This document shows positions 41,339 to 50,491 of a stretch of 64,000 bases of DNA, piece by piece. The position numbers and the translations under genes were made by a program. The DNA lies in contig JAEWGD010000006.1 in assembly GCA_023388515.1 (NCBI GenBank), positions 1 through 64,000 on the forward strand, written 5' to 3'. This DNA is from Bacillota bacterium. GTDB lineage: Bacteria; Bacillota; Clostridia; Oscillospirales; Ruminococcaceae. The notes below the pieces were generated by a model, which was not told the DNA's origin, did no database searches, and saw only the letters and a list, made by a program, of their open reading frames with translations. The number at the start of each line of letters is the position of its first letter. Within the stretch, counting starts at the first letter, position 1.

Positions 41339-42454
41339 ATGTTTTTACACGTTATAAAATATAGATTAAAATGTATGATAAGAGAGAAAACAATTGTTTT
41401 TTGGGTATTGTTTTTCCCGATAATTCTATCAACATTTTTCAATCTTGCTTTCTCAAAGCTTCTTGATGGAGAGGAGTTTGAAAAAGTAGATACAGCGATT
41501 ATAAATTCAGATGACGCATCAGCTGAATTTATGGCTAGTGTTGAAGAAAGTGGAATGTTTAATATACATATAGTTTCAAAGGCTGAGGCATTGGATTTAT
41601 TAGCTGAAGGAAAGATTTCTGGATACATTGAATATGGGGAGGAAATAAAGCTCACTGTTGCAAAGTCTGGAATGAATGAGTCAATGATAAAAACATTTCT
41701 TGATAGATACGCACAAATAACATCAAGTATAACAAATGTTATTACAAATAATCCAGAGCTTATGAACACGAATTTCATTAATGAAATAGATTTATCTAAG
41801 GAGTACACAAAGGAGCGACCTCTTGGCAGTTCAACGAATATCGTGGTTATTTATTTCTATACACTTATTGCAATGACCTGTTTAATGAGTGCAAGTATGG
41901 GTGTATTTGACGTGATAAATATTCAAGCAAATCAGTCCGATAATGCTGCAAGGATAAATGTAGCCCCCGTGCATAAATTGAAGATATTCATAGGCTATGT
42001 TATTTCATCTGTATTATTCAGCTTTTTAAGCGTTGTATTAGTCCTACTGTACACCTCAAAGGTGCTAAATGTTGACTATGGGAATAGGGTAGGGTATATA
42101 CTTCTTCTGTGCTTTGTAAGTTGTGTTACGGGTGAACTGTTAGGAACAATGGTAAGTGCTTTGGTTAAAAAGTCGGAGGGAATAAAAAGTGCAATTGTAC
42201 TTTCGGTAATAATGGCTGGTTGCTTTTTGGCAGGAATGATGATACTTGATATGAAATATCTAGTACAGGAAAAGCTACCTGTTGTCGCATACTTAAATCC
42301 AAGCAACCTAATAACAGACGGCTTGTATGCACTTTATTATTATGAGGGATTAGAAAGATATTTTCTAAACTTAGGCATATTAACAGGACTGTCATTAATA
42401 TTTGGAACTATAACATACTTTGTTTTAAGGAGGCAGAAATATGCAAGCCTTTAA
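41339..42454 (+). CDS. ABC-2 type exporter permease, first
   Basis: 371 residues. A first membrane helix (about 18-38) is followed by a large outer loop to about residue 170, then five more helices, ending RRQKYASL. This is the ABC-2 plan with an extracellular domain, as in YhgE/Pip-like and DrrB-like exporters. GGGGG lies before the ATG. Its end overlaps the next permease gene by 14 bases, implying tight coupling. Confidence 0.85.
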   Translation: MFLHVIKYRLKCMIREKTIVFWVLFFPIILSTFFNLAFSKLLDGEEFEKVDTAIINSDDASAEFMASVEESGMFNIHIVSKAEALDLLAEGKISGYIEYGEEIKLTVAKSGMNESMIKTFLDRYAQITSSITNVITNNPELMNTNFINEIDLSKEYTKERPLGSSTNIVVIYFYTLIAMTCLMSASMGVFDVINIQANQSDNAARINVAPVHKLKIFIGYVISSVLFSFLSVVLVLLYTSKVLNVDYGNRVGYILLLCFVSCVTGELLGTMVSALVKKSEGIKSAIVLSVIMAGCFLAGMMILDMKYLVQEKLPVVAYLNPSNLITDGLYALYYYEGLERYFLNLGILTGLSLIFGTITYFVLRRQKYASL

Positions 42455-43598
42455 ACTTTATTTTAAAATAGTAAGAAAAAGTGTACTGTTATCAATAAGC
42501 ATTTATTTTGTTATATTCAGCATAATTTCTATTATATCATCAACTTCATTCAAACCTATTGAGGACAGCTTTGTGACTAGTAAAAGTGATGTTGCAATTA
42601 TAAATAATGATAGCTCTGAAATGTCGGATAGCATGGTAAAATTTATTAGTGAAAACTCTAATATTGTTGATATAAAGTCAGATGATGAGAGTATAAGGGA
42701 CGCTTTGTTTTTCAGAGAGGCTGATTATATTCTAATTATACCTAATGGCTTTGGAGATGGATTTATTGCTGGAAATTCACCACAGTTAGAAACTATGACG
42801 ATACCTAATTCCACAAACGGTATGTTTGTAGATTTTATGGTAAATAATTATCTTAACACAGTAAAGTTATATATTGATGGAAATGAAAGCTTAGATTTTG
42901 ATACAATAGTGAGTTCAGTTAAGGCAGATATGGATATTGAAACAAACGTTAATATTGCTGATAATTCTAAAAAAGCAGACCTTAGTGCAGTAAATTACTT
43001 TTTTAATTTTACAGCATATCCTTTTATTTGCATAATTATTTTAGGCGTTTCAATGGTGATGATTGTGGTAAATGATGGAGAGATTAGAAGAAGAAACAAT
43101 TGCTCACCTATAAAATCAGCAAAGTTTAATCTTCAGATTTTTGCTGGAAATGCTGTTTTCGCATTATGCGTTTGGTTCTTTTTCATGTTATATGCTCTCG
43201 TGCTTTGTGGTAAAGAGGTGCTGAATACCAGTGGATTACTATTAATGCTTAACGCTTTAGTTTTTGTTATATCAATACTTTCACTAAGCTTTTTAATAGG
43301 AAATATAGCAAGCAAAAACGCTATTCAACCACTAAGTAACATCATTTCACTTGGAGGTTGCTTTTTAGGAGGAGCATTTGTTCCACAGTCAATGCTGAGT
43401 GATACGGTAAAAACGATAGCGATAATCAACCCTACCTTTTGGTTTATTAAAGCCAATGACACAATAGGTATATTATCAGTATTTAACTTTTCAACGCTAA
43501 AAGATGTATTTTTTGATATGGGAATAATGTTGATTTTTAGCGTAGTATTTCTAATAATAGGTCTTATTGTTGCAAGGCGTAAAATGACAAGCAAATAA
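42441..43598 (+). CDS. ABC-2 type exporter permease, second
   Basis: 385 residues with the same plan as its neighbour: one N-terminal helix, an outer loop (about 40-190; AIINNDSSEMSDSMVKFI), then six helices and a basic end. The two permeases share layout but little obvious sequence, so they probably form a heterodimer. GGAGG is inside the preceding gene. It ends just before the shared terminator. Confidence 0.85.
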   Translation: MQAFKLYFKIVRKSVLLSISIYFVIFSIISIISSTSFKPIEDSFVTSKSDVAIINNDSSEMSDSMVKFISENSNIVDIKSDDESIRDALFFREADYILIIPNGFGDGFIAGNSPQLETMTIPNSTNGMFVDFMVNNYLNTVKLYIDGNESLDFDTIVSSVKADMDIETNVNIADNSKKADLSAVNYFFNFTAYPFICIIILGVSMVMIVVNDGEIRRRNNCSPIKSAKFNLQIFAGNAVFALCVWFFFMLYALVLCGKEVLNTSGLLLMLNALVFVISILSLSFLIGNIASKNAIQPLSNIISLGGCFLGGAFVPQSMLSDTVKTIAIINPTFWFIKANDTIGILSVFNFSTLKDVFFDMGIMLIFSVVFLIIGLIVARRKMTSK

Positions 43599-43608
43599 TG
43601 TATTAAAC

Positions 43609-43648
43609 AAAAAAGGTTAGAAGTCAATTATGACTTCTAACCTTTTTA
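43609..43648. terminator. Bidirectional terminator between two ABC exporters
   Basis: A perfect stem of at least 16 bp, AAAAGGTTAGAAGTCA (43611-43626) with TGACTTCTAACCTTTT (43631-43646), and a 4-base ATTA loop. T-runs lie on both strands, so it can end transcription of both convergent operons. Confidence 0.9.
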
Positions 43649-43671
43649 AATCCATCGGAGATACCGTTTAA

Positions 43672-44487
43672 TTATGAACCTGTTCCAGAATATCGCATAG
43701 CTCCTATTATCCAAACTTTATAGCCAATATAGAAAAAAGCAATTCCGATAACTGGAGAGAGATAAGTTAAAAGTGGTATACTATCAGGTCTTAAAAACAC
43801 TAAACTAGGATAGTATGCAATAAAAGCAATTGGTATAATAAATGTAAATATAAACTTGAAAACTGGGTTGAATATGGTAATAGGGTATCTTGCGTAATCT
43901 TTAAATTTAAACATAAACAGCATAGCTACTCCTGAATTTGTAATCCAAAAGCAAGTAGCGGCAGCAATATTCATAATTGCAATCATAAATAATGAAGCTG
44001 AAAACAATGCAATTACTAATTTTAGTATAATCAAAGGCGATACAGATACCCCCAAATTATTCCATGCAAAAATAAGAATTCCAGTACCGAAAGCGAATTG
44101 TCCAATTCCTTTTATATCGAATACTTCAGAGATATAGTAGAAAAACAGGTTTAATGGTCTGAAGCAATAGCGTATAAAATCACCCGAATACACTTGATAA
44201 CGCAGATTCCAGTTATTATCAAAGAAGAGTTGTACAGGAGTTAAAGCAATTAAAGAGAATCCATAAAGGAACATCATTTCATAATAAGTCCAGCCTAAAA
44301 TGGAAGGGAAGTTTTGAAACATTATCCAAAACGCAATAAAACCAGAAATATTTGTTGCAATAATTCCAACGTTTGAAATAATAAAATCTGCACGATAATT
44401 CATTTTGCTTTTCAAATCCTGTGCAAGAATCATTCTATATATATGTGCATAATATCCCAAAGTATTTGCATTTTTTTTATTTTTCAT
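43672..44487 (-). CDS. ABC-2 family permease (PF06182-like), second subunit
   Basis: 271 residues with six membrane helices and no large outer loop. The N-terminus carries YAHIYRMILAQDLKSKMNYRAD, a pattern of the ABC2_membrane_6 family. It is the last gene of the minus-strand exporter, 2 bases after its partner. Members are annotated as multidrug or viologen exporters; the substrate here is not known. Confidence 0.82.
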   Translation of the reverse strand: MKNKKNANTLGYYAHIYRMILAQDLKSKMNYRADFIISNVGIIATNISGFIAFWIMFQNFPSILGWTYYEMMFLYGFSLIALTPVQLFFDNNWNLRYQVYSGDFIRYCFRPLNLFFYYISEVFDIKGIGQFAFGTGILIFAWNNLGVSVSPLIILKLVIALFSASLFMIAIMNIAAATCFWITNSGVAMLFMFKFKDYARYPITIFNPVFKFIFTFIIPIAFIAYYPSLVFLRPDSIPLLTYLSPVIGIAFFYIGYKVWIIGAMRYSGTGS

Positions 44488-44489
44488 AT

Positions 44490-45314
44490 CTACCCTCCAT
44501 TCACAGTAATAACCTTAACTGACTTTTTCCAAAACAATCTGCTTATTAAAATCATAATTATGACCCAAAACAGTTGAATACCCATTGCTTGAAAATAGCC
44601 TGAAAGATTAGTGTTTTTTGATGTCAGCACTGTTAATGGTATGTTGTATATAGCTTGAAAGGGGAGTAGCTCTACTATTTTACGGAGAGTATCAGGGAAG
44701 AATGCTAAAGGTATCGTAGCTCCTGATAGAAGCAAAACTATAACCTCTTTCATTATATTTGTACCCCAAACTGATTCAGTATAAAGGCAAATAGTCCCTA
44801 CAATAAAATCAATGCAGAAGTTTATAATTGAGGCAAAAATAAGGCTAAATAAAAAGAAAATCAGGTTTATGCCTATTGCTATTTTCCCCCAAGTAATGAA
44901 TAGAACTATGAGAAAGGTGGGGATAAATGTAATAAAAAACGCTGTAACAAAGCTACCTGAAAAATACATAAAGGTATATAATTGATAATCCATTGGCTTG
45001 ATTAAATCTACAACAATTTTACCTGTTTGTATATCTCTTGACATTACCCATACAATAAAGGATTCAAGGAAGTTAAACATTGCAGTAGCAAGCACTAGAT
45101 AAATGAAAGTATCAGAAAAAGTCATACCATTTACAACATCATGAGGGCTAGAACTATAAATTGCTTTCCATAGGAAATATATAACGCAAAGATACACTAA
45201 ATTTCCGAAGAAAGAAACCATATAATTGGCACGAAAGCTCAATTCCTCTAAAATACTTGCTCTAGTCAGTACTAAATACTTATTTAGATTAAACTTTTTT
45301 TGTACGCCTTTCAT
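44490..45314 (-). CDS. ABC-2 family permease (PF06182-like), first subunit
   Basis: 274 residues, also six helices. Near the N-terminus LTRASILEELSFRANYMVSF matches the same family, and VMSRDIQTGKIVVDLIKPMD near residue 90 is its typical cytoplasmic loop. The start overlaps the end of the ATPase gene by 4 bases (ATGA), so the three genes are one unit. Confidence 0.83.
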   Translation of the reverse strand: MKGVQKKFNLNKYLVLTRASILEELSFRANYMVSFFGNLVYLCVIYFLWKAIYSSSPHDVVNGMTFSDTFIYLVLATAMFNFLESFIVWVMSRDIQTGKIVVDLIKPMDYQLYTFMYFSGSFVTAFFITFIPTFLIVLFITWGKIAIGINLIFFLFSLIFASIINFCIDFIVGTICLYTESVWGTNIMKEVIVLLLSGATIPLAFFPDTLRKIVELLPFQAIYNIPLTVLTSKNTNLSGYFQAMGIQLFWVIIMILISRLFWKKSVKVITVNGG

Positions 45315-46357
45315 TTTACACCACCCTCATAAATCTTTTTAATAACGCTTTCTGTTGAGATTTCAGTTATCTTAACATCAACGATATTTCGGGTGTTTTG
45401 TATATAATTCATTATTTCCATCATTTTTATTTCATCTTCATTTATGAAAACATCTATCCATTCGCCATCAGTAGAAACAGTAATACTTTCAGCTGTTGGA
45501 AATGTTTCATACAAGTTTGTTTGAATTTCTAATGCAATTTTATCAAGGTTTTCATCAGTATTATCTTCTGGATTTTTGCTAAATATAAGTTTGAGCGTAC
45601 GGTAAGCACCAAAATAATCTTTTAGATTTCCAATACTATTATCGTAAATACGAGCACCTTTATCAATGATTACAATACGCTTACACAACGCATCAACGTC
45701 ACCCATATCATGAGTTGTCAAAATAACAGTAGTATGTTTAACTCTATTTAGCTCAGTAATAAGCTCTCTTATTTTTGATTTCATCGAAACATCAAGTCCT
45801 ATTGTCGGCTCATCTAAAAAAACAACACTTGGATTATGCAAGAAAGCAGCAAGAATATCGCAAAGAGTACGTTGTCCCAGCGACATTTGGCGTACAGGCT
45901 TGCTATATAGCTCCTTAACACCAACAAGCTTATCATAAAGCTCAAGATTATCATTATAAACCTTATCATCAATACGATAAATTTCTTTAAGTATCCGAAA
46001 GGATTCAATTACAGGCAATGCCCACCAAAGCTGTGATCTCTGCCCGAATACAACGCCGATATTCTGAGCATTTTTTGTTCTATTTTCATATGGTATCCGA
46101 CCATTAACCAAAATCTCTCCGCTTGTAGGTTTCAGTACACCTGTCATCATCTTTATAGTTGTACTTTTACCAGCACCATTAGGCCCTAAGTATCCAACAA
46201 TTTCACCAGGCATTATATCCATTGTAACATTGCTAATAGCATTAATTATCTTATAATTTCTTGAAAAGAGGTCTTTAATACTTCCTTTTAACCCCTCACG
46301 ACGATTTAAAACTTTAAACTCTTTTGATACATTATTGATTTGAATAATAGGTTCCAT
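45311..46357 (-). CDS. ABC exporter, ATP-binding protein
   Basis: 348 residues. Walker A GPNGAGKST near residue 57, signature MSLGQRTLCDIL near 158 (a LSLGQ-type variant of LSGGQ), Walker B VVFLDEPTIGLDV near 180, and TTHDMGD. A C-terminal domain of about 110 residues follows. The ribosome site is weak (GTGAT). Not closely similar to the plus-strand ATPase at 40395, so the two exporters are not recent duplicates. Confidence 0.88.
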   Translation of the reverse strand: MEPIIQINNVSKEFKVLNRREGLKGSIKDLFSRNYKIINAISNVTMDIMPGEIVGYLGPNGAGKSTTIKMMTGVLKPTSGEILVNGRIPYENRTKNAQNIGVVFGQRSQLWWALPVIESFRILKEIYRIDDKVYNDNLELYDKLVGVKELYSKPVRQMSLGQRTLCDILAAFLHNPSVVFLDEPTIGLDVSMKSKIRELITELNRVKHTTVILTTHDMGDVDALCKRIVIIDKGARIYDNSIGNLKDYFGAYRTLKLIFSKNPEDNTDENLDKIALEIQTNLYETFPTAESITVSTDGEWIDVFINEDEIKMMEIMNYIQNTRNIVDVKITEISTESVIKKIYEGGVK

Positions 46358-46517
46358 ATCATCACATATGACATAAATTAACCTTATTTACATCACAGTC
46401 CCTTTCTACTAAATTTACATTTTTTATTATATCACACTTAAAACATAAAAGCCAATATAAAAGCTAATTAATTAATAAATCTATTTGCTTACAGCAGTCA
46501 AGTTATTTTTAGATAAG

Positions 46518-46551
46518 AAGAAATCCGACTGTTTCCAATCGGATTTTCTTG
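46518..46551 (-). terminator. Terminator of the SCP2-domain gene
   Basis: AAATCCGA (46521-46528) pairs with TCGGATTT (46539-46546), extended by AAGA/TCTT. It lies about 15 bases after the stop of the gene at 46565 and could also stop transcripts in the other direction. Confidence 0.7.
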
Positions 46552-46564
46552 TGTGAGAATAATT

Positions 46565-46891
46565 TTACAAAAAGTTTTTAATCATAGCAGCCTTAGATAA
46601 ATCACCATCAACTGACAATTTCTTAGTAGCAAAAGCAGTTTCAATCTTAAGTTTATTATCTAAAATCTTATCTAAATTTGTCTTAGTTAAGCTAATTGAA
46701 ACATCTCTATCATCATATTCATACGGTTCAATTGAAAGCACACCATTAAGCACTTCAATATAAAAAACCCCAGCGATTTTACCTGTTAAATTAATCTGTA
46801 TTGCAAATTTTTCGGGGAACTGACTTAAATCTGCATTTGAAAATTTGGTAGAAACCTTATCAATAACAGCTTGAATTTGCTCGGAAGCCAT
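46565..46891 (-). CDS. SCP2 (sterol carrier)-domain protein
   Basis: 108 residues. The fold is read from VSTKFSNADLSQFPEKFAIQ, then IAGVFYIEVLNGVLSIEPYE, VSISLTKTNLDKILDNKL and KKLSVDGDLSKAAMIK. Stand-alone SCP2 domains are common in Clostridia and are presumed to bind lipids or other hydrophobic ligands. The ATG at 46891 has AAAGGA about 10 bases upstream; the longer frame (to 46954) has no site. Neighbours give no clue to its task. Confidence 0.75.
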   Translation of the reverse strand: MASEQIQAVIDKVSTKFSNADLSQFPEKFAIQINLTGKIAGVFYIEVLNGVLSIEPYEYDDRDVSISLTKTNLDKILDNKLKIETAFATKKLSVDGDLSKAAMIKNFL

Positions 46892-47056
46892 ATCCTCATT
46901 CCTTTCTATTCTTGTTACTCTTAATATAATATCATTAAAGCAAAAAAAATTCAAGGGTTACGTTGTTATTTCATGGGATATAACAAATATACATATTTTT
47001 GCTGATATAAATATGGTTAAAAAATATAAATTATGATTTTTCTATGAACAAAAATT

Positions 47057-48205
47057 CTATTTTTCATGCTTTTTCAACAGCTGTTTAATTTTTTCATGTG
47101 GGTCAATAACTGTGCTTATTGACACATCATGGTTAATAGCAGAAATAAAATAAGCGATATATTTAGCAACATCAACCTCATAGAACCACTCACGGCTTAA
47201 AAGCTCCTCAGTTCTATATGTTAAATTTGTACCAAACACTCCATCAATTATGCCTTCTTTATAAGCCCTATCAAAAGTATCCAAACCATTAGTGAATATA
47301 GCATAAGTAGCGTAGGAAAAAATTCTTCTCGCTTTTCTCTTTTTCAATTCATAAGCAATATCAAGCATTGATTCACCAGAGGAAATTATATCATCAGCAA
47401 TGAAAACATCCTTACCCTCAACAGAGTTACCAAGATACTCATGAGCAACAATAGGATTTCTACCGCTTACCATCTGTGAATAATCACGTCTTTTATAGAA
47501 CATACCTAACTCAACACCAAGCACAGAAGCATAGTACATATTTCTGTTTAAAGCACCCTCATCAGGGCTAACAACCATAAAGTTATCGCTAGTTGCATGG
47601 AAATCTTTAATTTCCCTAAACATAGTTTTAAGCACTTGATATGATGGTATTACATTATCAAAACCCATAAGTGGTATTGCATTGTGAACACGAGGGTCAT
47701 GTGCATCAAAGGTAACAATATTCTGTACACCCATGCTTTTAAGTTCTTGCAATGCACAAGCACAATCAAGAGATTCTCTATAATTCTTTCTATGCTGACG
47801 TCCGCCATAAAGAATAGGCATAATAACATTTATTCTATGAGATTTACCACCAGCAGCCTGTATAATTCTTTTCAAATCTTGATAATGGTCATCGGGTGAC
47901 ATTGCGTTTTCGTTACCGAACATTTCATATTTACAGTTGTAGTTACCAACATCAACAATGATGAAAAGGTCATTACCACGAACCGTAGACTTAATAAGTC
48001 CCTTACCATCTCCTGAAGCAAATCTTGGACATTCATTATCAATCAAGAAGGAATCTACATCTACTCCATCTTTTTTCGACCATTCCACAAGATATTTATC
48101 AATGCTTTTTCCAAGTTCAGAAGCACCTTCCATTGCAATAACACCCAATTTAGCAACCCTTGACTGTGAATTAAATATTCCCTTACTATCGCTACTTGAC
48201 ACCAC
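47057..48205 (-). CDS. prs: Ribose-phosphate pyrophosphokinase, divergent
   Basis: 382 residues, longer than the usual 315. The core is recognisable: MPILYGGRQHR with FDAHDPRVHNAIPLMGFDN near 190, VVSPDEGALNR near 225, and a PRPP loop VFIADDIISSGESMLDIA near 283. In classical Prs the last reads DDxIDTGGT, so this is a divergent subgroup. It has an N-terminal extension of about 35 residues and a C-terminal one. It would make PRPP from ribose-5-phosphate and ATP. Two adjacent GTGs at 48200-48205 can serve as start, with GAGGAG upstream. Confidence 0.82.
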   Translation of the reverse strand: MVSSSDSKGIFNSQSRVAKLGVIAMEGASELGKSIDKYLVEWSKKDGVDVDSFLIDNECPRFASGDGKGLIKSTVRGNDLFIIVDVGNYNCKYEMFGNENAMSPDDHYQDLKRIIQAAGGKSHRINVIMPILYGGRQHRKNYRESLDCACALQELKSMGVQNIVTFDAHDPRVHNAIPLMGFDNVIPSYQVLKTMFREIKDFHATSDNFMVVSPDEGALNRNMYYASVLGVELGMFYKRRDYSQMVSGRNPIVAHEYLGNSVEGKDVFIADDIISSGESMLDIAYELKKRKARRIFSYATYAIFTNGLDTFDRAYKEGIIDGVFGTNLTYRTEELLSREWFYEVDVAKYIAYFISAINHDVSISTVIDPHEKIKQLLKKHEK

Positions 48206-48506
48206 TAATCACATCTCCTCAATAATATTTACATTTTATACAAAAATACTGATATATCATTCAATATTCGCATTTATCCCTATAAATTAGTATATCAGTT
48301 TTTTGATATTTGTCAATTCTTTATTAACATTTTATATATCATTTATGAACAAAAATAATTTCAAGGCAAAACTATTGTATATTTTGTATGATTTAATTTA
48401 AAGTATATATGATCAGGGTTATATTATTATTGACTTTTTTCTAAGAATATGTAAAAATATTATAAACATTTGAAGTTCACATTAATTAATAAGGGGATTT
48501 ATACAT
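48206..48506. other. 301-base divergent region between prs and the DUF5131 gene
   Basis: It contains the prs promoter on the minus strand and, on the plus side, a weak TTGACT box near 48433. Between the prs promoter and gene lies AT-rich sequence only. Confidence 0.5.
48289..48316 (-). promoter_or_regulatory. Promoter of prs
   Basis: On the minus strand TTGACA (48311-48316) and TATACT (48289-48294) with a 16-base spacer. The inverted repeat ACTGATATA (48248-48256) / TATATCAGT (48291-48299) overlaps the -10 box and could be an operator. Confidence 0.6.
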
Positions 48507-49223
48507 ATGGTTGTTTGGAACACATGGCATGGCTGTCATAAGATAAGTGATGGTTGTCGCAATTGCTATGTATATCGCACTGATTCAAAATTCGGTAAGG
48601 ATAGCTCTGTTGTTACAAGAAACAGTGATTTTAGTTTACCAGTTCAGCTTAATAGAAATAATGAGTATAAGCTTCAAACGGATGAAATTATTTACACTTG
48701 CTTTACTTCAGATTTTTTTCTTGAAGATGCAGATGAGTGGCGAGTTGAAGCGTGGGATATGATAAGAACACGTTCAGACTTGAGATTTCTTATTATAACA
48801 AAGCGAATTGACCGTTTCAATGTATCGCTTCCTGAGGATTGGGGTAACGGATATAATAATGTAGAAATTTGTTGTACAGTTGAAAATCAAAACAGAGCAG
48901 ATTATCGCTTGCCAATATTTTTGGACTTACCGATAAAGAAGCGTTCGATAATATGTGAGCCTTTGCTTGAGCCGATAGACCTTAGACCATATCTTAACTC
49001 ATCAATTAAAGAGGTTGTAGTAGGTGGGGAATCAGGTTACTATGCAAGACTTTGTGATTACAGTTGGATTTTGGATATAAGACAGCAGAGTGTTGAGGCA
49101 GGAGTTAACTTTTATTTCAAGCAAACTGGTACAAGGTTTAAGAAAAATAATAAAATATACATAATAGAAAGAAAATACCAGCATTCACAGGCAAAAAAAG
49201 CGAATATTAATTATGAAGCATAA
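48507..49223 (+). CDS. DUF5131 (phage gp37/gp68-like) three-cysteine protein
   Basis: 238 residues. The N-terminus WNTWHGCHKISDGCRNCYVY carries three cysteines at 10, 17 and 20, a CX6CX2C cluster like that of radical SAM relatives. Later stretches RSDLRFLIITKRIDRF, VEICCTVENQNRADYRLPIF, SIICEPLLEPIDL and VVGGESGYYARLCDYSWI are typical of the family first seen in phages (gp37/gp68). Family members are often paired with a TcmP partner gene; none is adjacent. AAGGGG is upstream. Function unknown. Confidence 0.82.
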   Translation: MVVWNTWHGCHKISDGCRNCYVYRTDSKFGKDSSVVTRNSDFSLPVQLNRNNEYKLQTDEIIYTCFTSDFFLEDADEWRVEAWDMIRTRSDLRFLIITKRIDRFNVSLPEDWGNGYNNVEICCTVENQNRADYRLPIFLDLPIKKRSIICEPLLEPIDLRPYLNSSIKEVVVGGESGYYARLCDYSWILDIRQQSVEAGVNFYFKQTGTRFKKNNKIYIIERKYQHSQAKKANINYEA

Positions 49224-49297
49224 TTATAATAAATACTATAATAAATACAAATACCATAACATTAATGATATATAAATGAAAAGATATGCAAAAATAC

Positions 49298-49326
49298 TTG
49301 ACAAATTATTTTAGAAAAGTTATAAT
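49298..49326 (+). promoter_or_regulatory. Promoter of the ACT-domain gene
   Basis: TTGACA (49298-49303), 17 bases, TATAAT (49321-49326): perfect consensus. A 12-base palindrome ATTATGCATAAT (49373-49384) follows in the leader and may bind a regulator. Confidence 0.8.
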
Positions 49327-49410
49327 ATAATTAATAGATAAAAAAGGTACGAATTTATTAATCCAATTGTGCATTATGCATAATAATATATAATAAGGGG
49401 TGTGATGTTT

Positions 49411-49842
49411 ATGATTATTAAACAAATCTCTATTTTCATAGAAAATAAAATGGGTAGGTTATCTTCCGTTACAAAAATACTTAAAGATAATAATATTGAT
49501 ATTCGTGCTTTGTCAATTGCTGACACTAAGGATTTTGGAATATTGAGGATAATAGTTAATGACCCCGACAAAGCTTGTGAGGCATTAAAAAAGGCTGATT
49601 GCACAGTAACATTAACTGACGTTATAGCAATTGGGATTAATGATGAACCTGGTGGATTGGCACAGGCGACTGATGTATTGCAATCAAACGTAATCAGTAT
49701 TGAGTATATGTATGCGTTTATCAGTAAAACTGACAATATGGCATTTGTTATTCTTAGAGTTAATGATAACGATAAGGCGATAGAAATATTATCAAAAAGT
49801 GGTGTAAAGTTACTGTCGAGTGACGAAATTTATAATATGTAA
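49411..49842 (+). CDS. Tandem ACT-domain protein
   Basis: 143 residues made of two ACT domains: KQISIFIENKMGRLSSVTKI at the N-terminus and GINDEPGGLAQATDVLQSNV starting near 75. ACT pairs bind amino acids or similar small effectors. Stand-alone forms of this size are common in Clostridia, often beside phenylacetate-CoA-ligase-like genes, but no such gene is adjacent. The ATG at 49411 fits the GGGGTG site better than the ATG two codons earlier. Confidence 0.8.
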   Translation: MIIKQISIFIENKMGRLSSVTKILKDNNIDIRALSIADTKDFGILRIIVNDPDKACEALKKADCTVTLTDVIAIGINDEPGGLAQATDVLQSNVISIEYMYAFISKTDNMAFVILRVNDNDKAIEILSKSGVKLLSSDEIYNM

Positions 49843-49873
49843 CTGGCTTTTTTGTAAAGTTTGGGATTAATTA

Positions 49874-49902
49874 TTGACAAATCTTTTTTTAAATTGTATA
49901 AT
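49874..49902 (+). promoter_or_regulatory. Promoter of the zinc-ribbon gene
   Basis: TTGACA (49874-49879), 17 bases, TATAAT (49897-49902): perfect consensus, 52 bases before the ATG. Confidence 0.8.
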
Positions 49903-49953
49903 TGAATAAATGAAAAAATATGATTAGTTATTAGTGTTTTGGGAGTGAAAATT

Positions 49954-50391
49954 ATGGGTATCTTTGATAAGGTAAATGACGCGAGTAGAGGAATAAGCGA
50001 GAAGGCAAAAGGCATATCTGAGTTAGGGAATTTGAAACGCAAAATTTTATACGAGGAAGAGCGAATTGTTGAAATTTTCGCTGATATTGGTAAGTTGTAT
50101 TATAAGGGTATGGATGAACATTTAGATGAAATAAGTGTTCTATGTACTGATGTTGATACAAGAAGACGCAGAATTAAGAAGTTGAAGATGGAGTTTTATA
50201 ATATTAAAGGCTTTAAGATTTGCCCTGATTGTAGTGCAGAAGTTATTGATAAATTTAAATTTTGCAATGTGTGTGGAGCTAAAATTCTAACTCCAGAGGA
50301 TGAAGATTTTTTTTATGATGAGATAGACACGATGGAAAAACCGTCCTTAAGAAAGACCATACTTGAGGTAAATCCTTCAAGTTCTATCTAG
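49954..50391 (+). CDS. Zinc-ribbon protein of unknown function
   Basis: 145 residues. A helical, charged N-terminal two thirds (GIFDKVNDASRGISEKAKGI) is followed by a zinc ribbon CPDCSAEVIDKFKFCNVCGA near residue 92-111, with four cysteines. The acidic tail has no motif. GGGAGTG lies before the ATG at 49954. It is a single gene with its own promoter and terminator. Many Clostridia carry such small ribbon proteins of unknown task. Confidence 0.72.
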   Translation: MGIFDKVNDASRGISEKAKGISELGNLKRKILYEEERIVEIFADIGKLYYKGMDEHLDEISVLCTDVDTRRRRIKKLKMEFYNIKGFKICPDCSAEVIDKFKFCNVCGAKILTPEDEDFFYDEIDTMEKPSLRKTILEVNPSSSI

Positions 50392-50420
50392 GATTTTATT
50401 AAGAAGTAAAAATACATAAA

Positions 50421-50456
50421 AAAACAGCTGAGTATGGTTTTATTCAGCTGTTTTAT
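50421..50456 (+). terminator. Terminator of the zinc-ribbon gene
   Basis: AAAACAGCTGA (50421-50431) pairs perfectly with TCAGCTGTTTT (50444-50454), loop of 12 bases, T-rich tail. Confidence 0.85.
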
Positions 50457-50491
50457 TTAATTATAACTAAATATTAGTAGGAGGGATACTT

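Noticed and set aside
40395..46357. A single six-gene transport system made of both ABC loci
   Set aside because: The two sets are convergent, end at one terminator, and their ATPases and permeases are of different families.
48248..48299. Inverted repeat ACTGATATA/TATATCAGT before prs as a terminator
   Set aside because: One arm overlaps the -10 box of the prs promoter, so the hairpin would not be transcribed whole; at most an operator.
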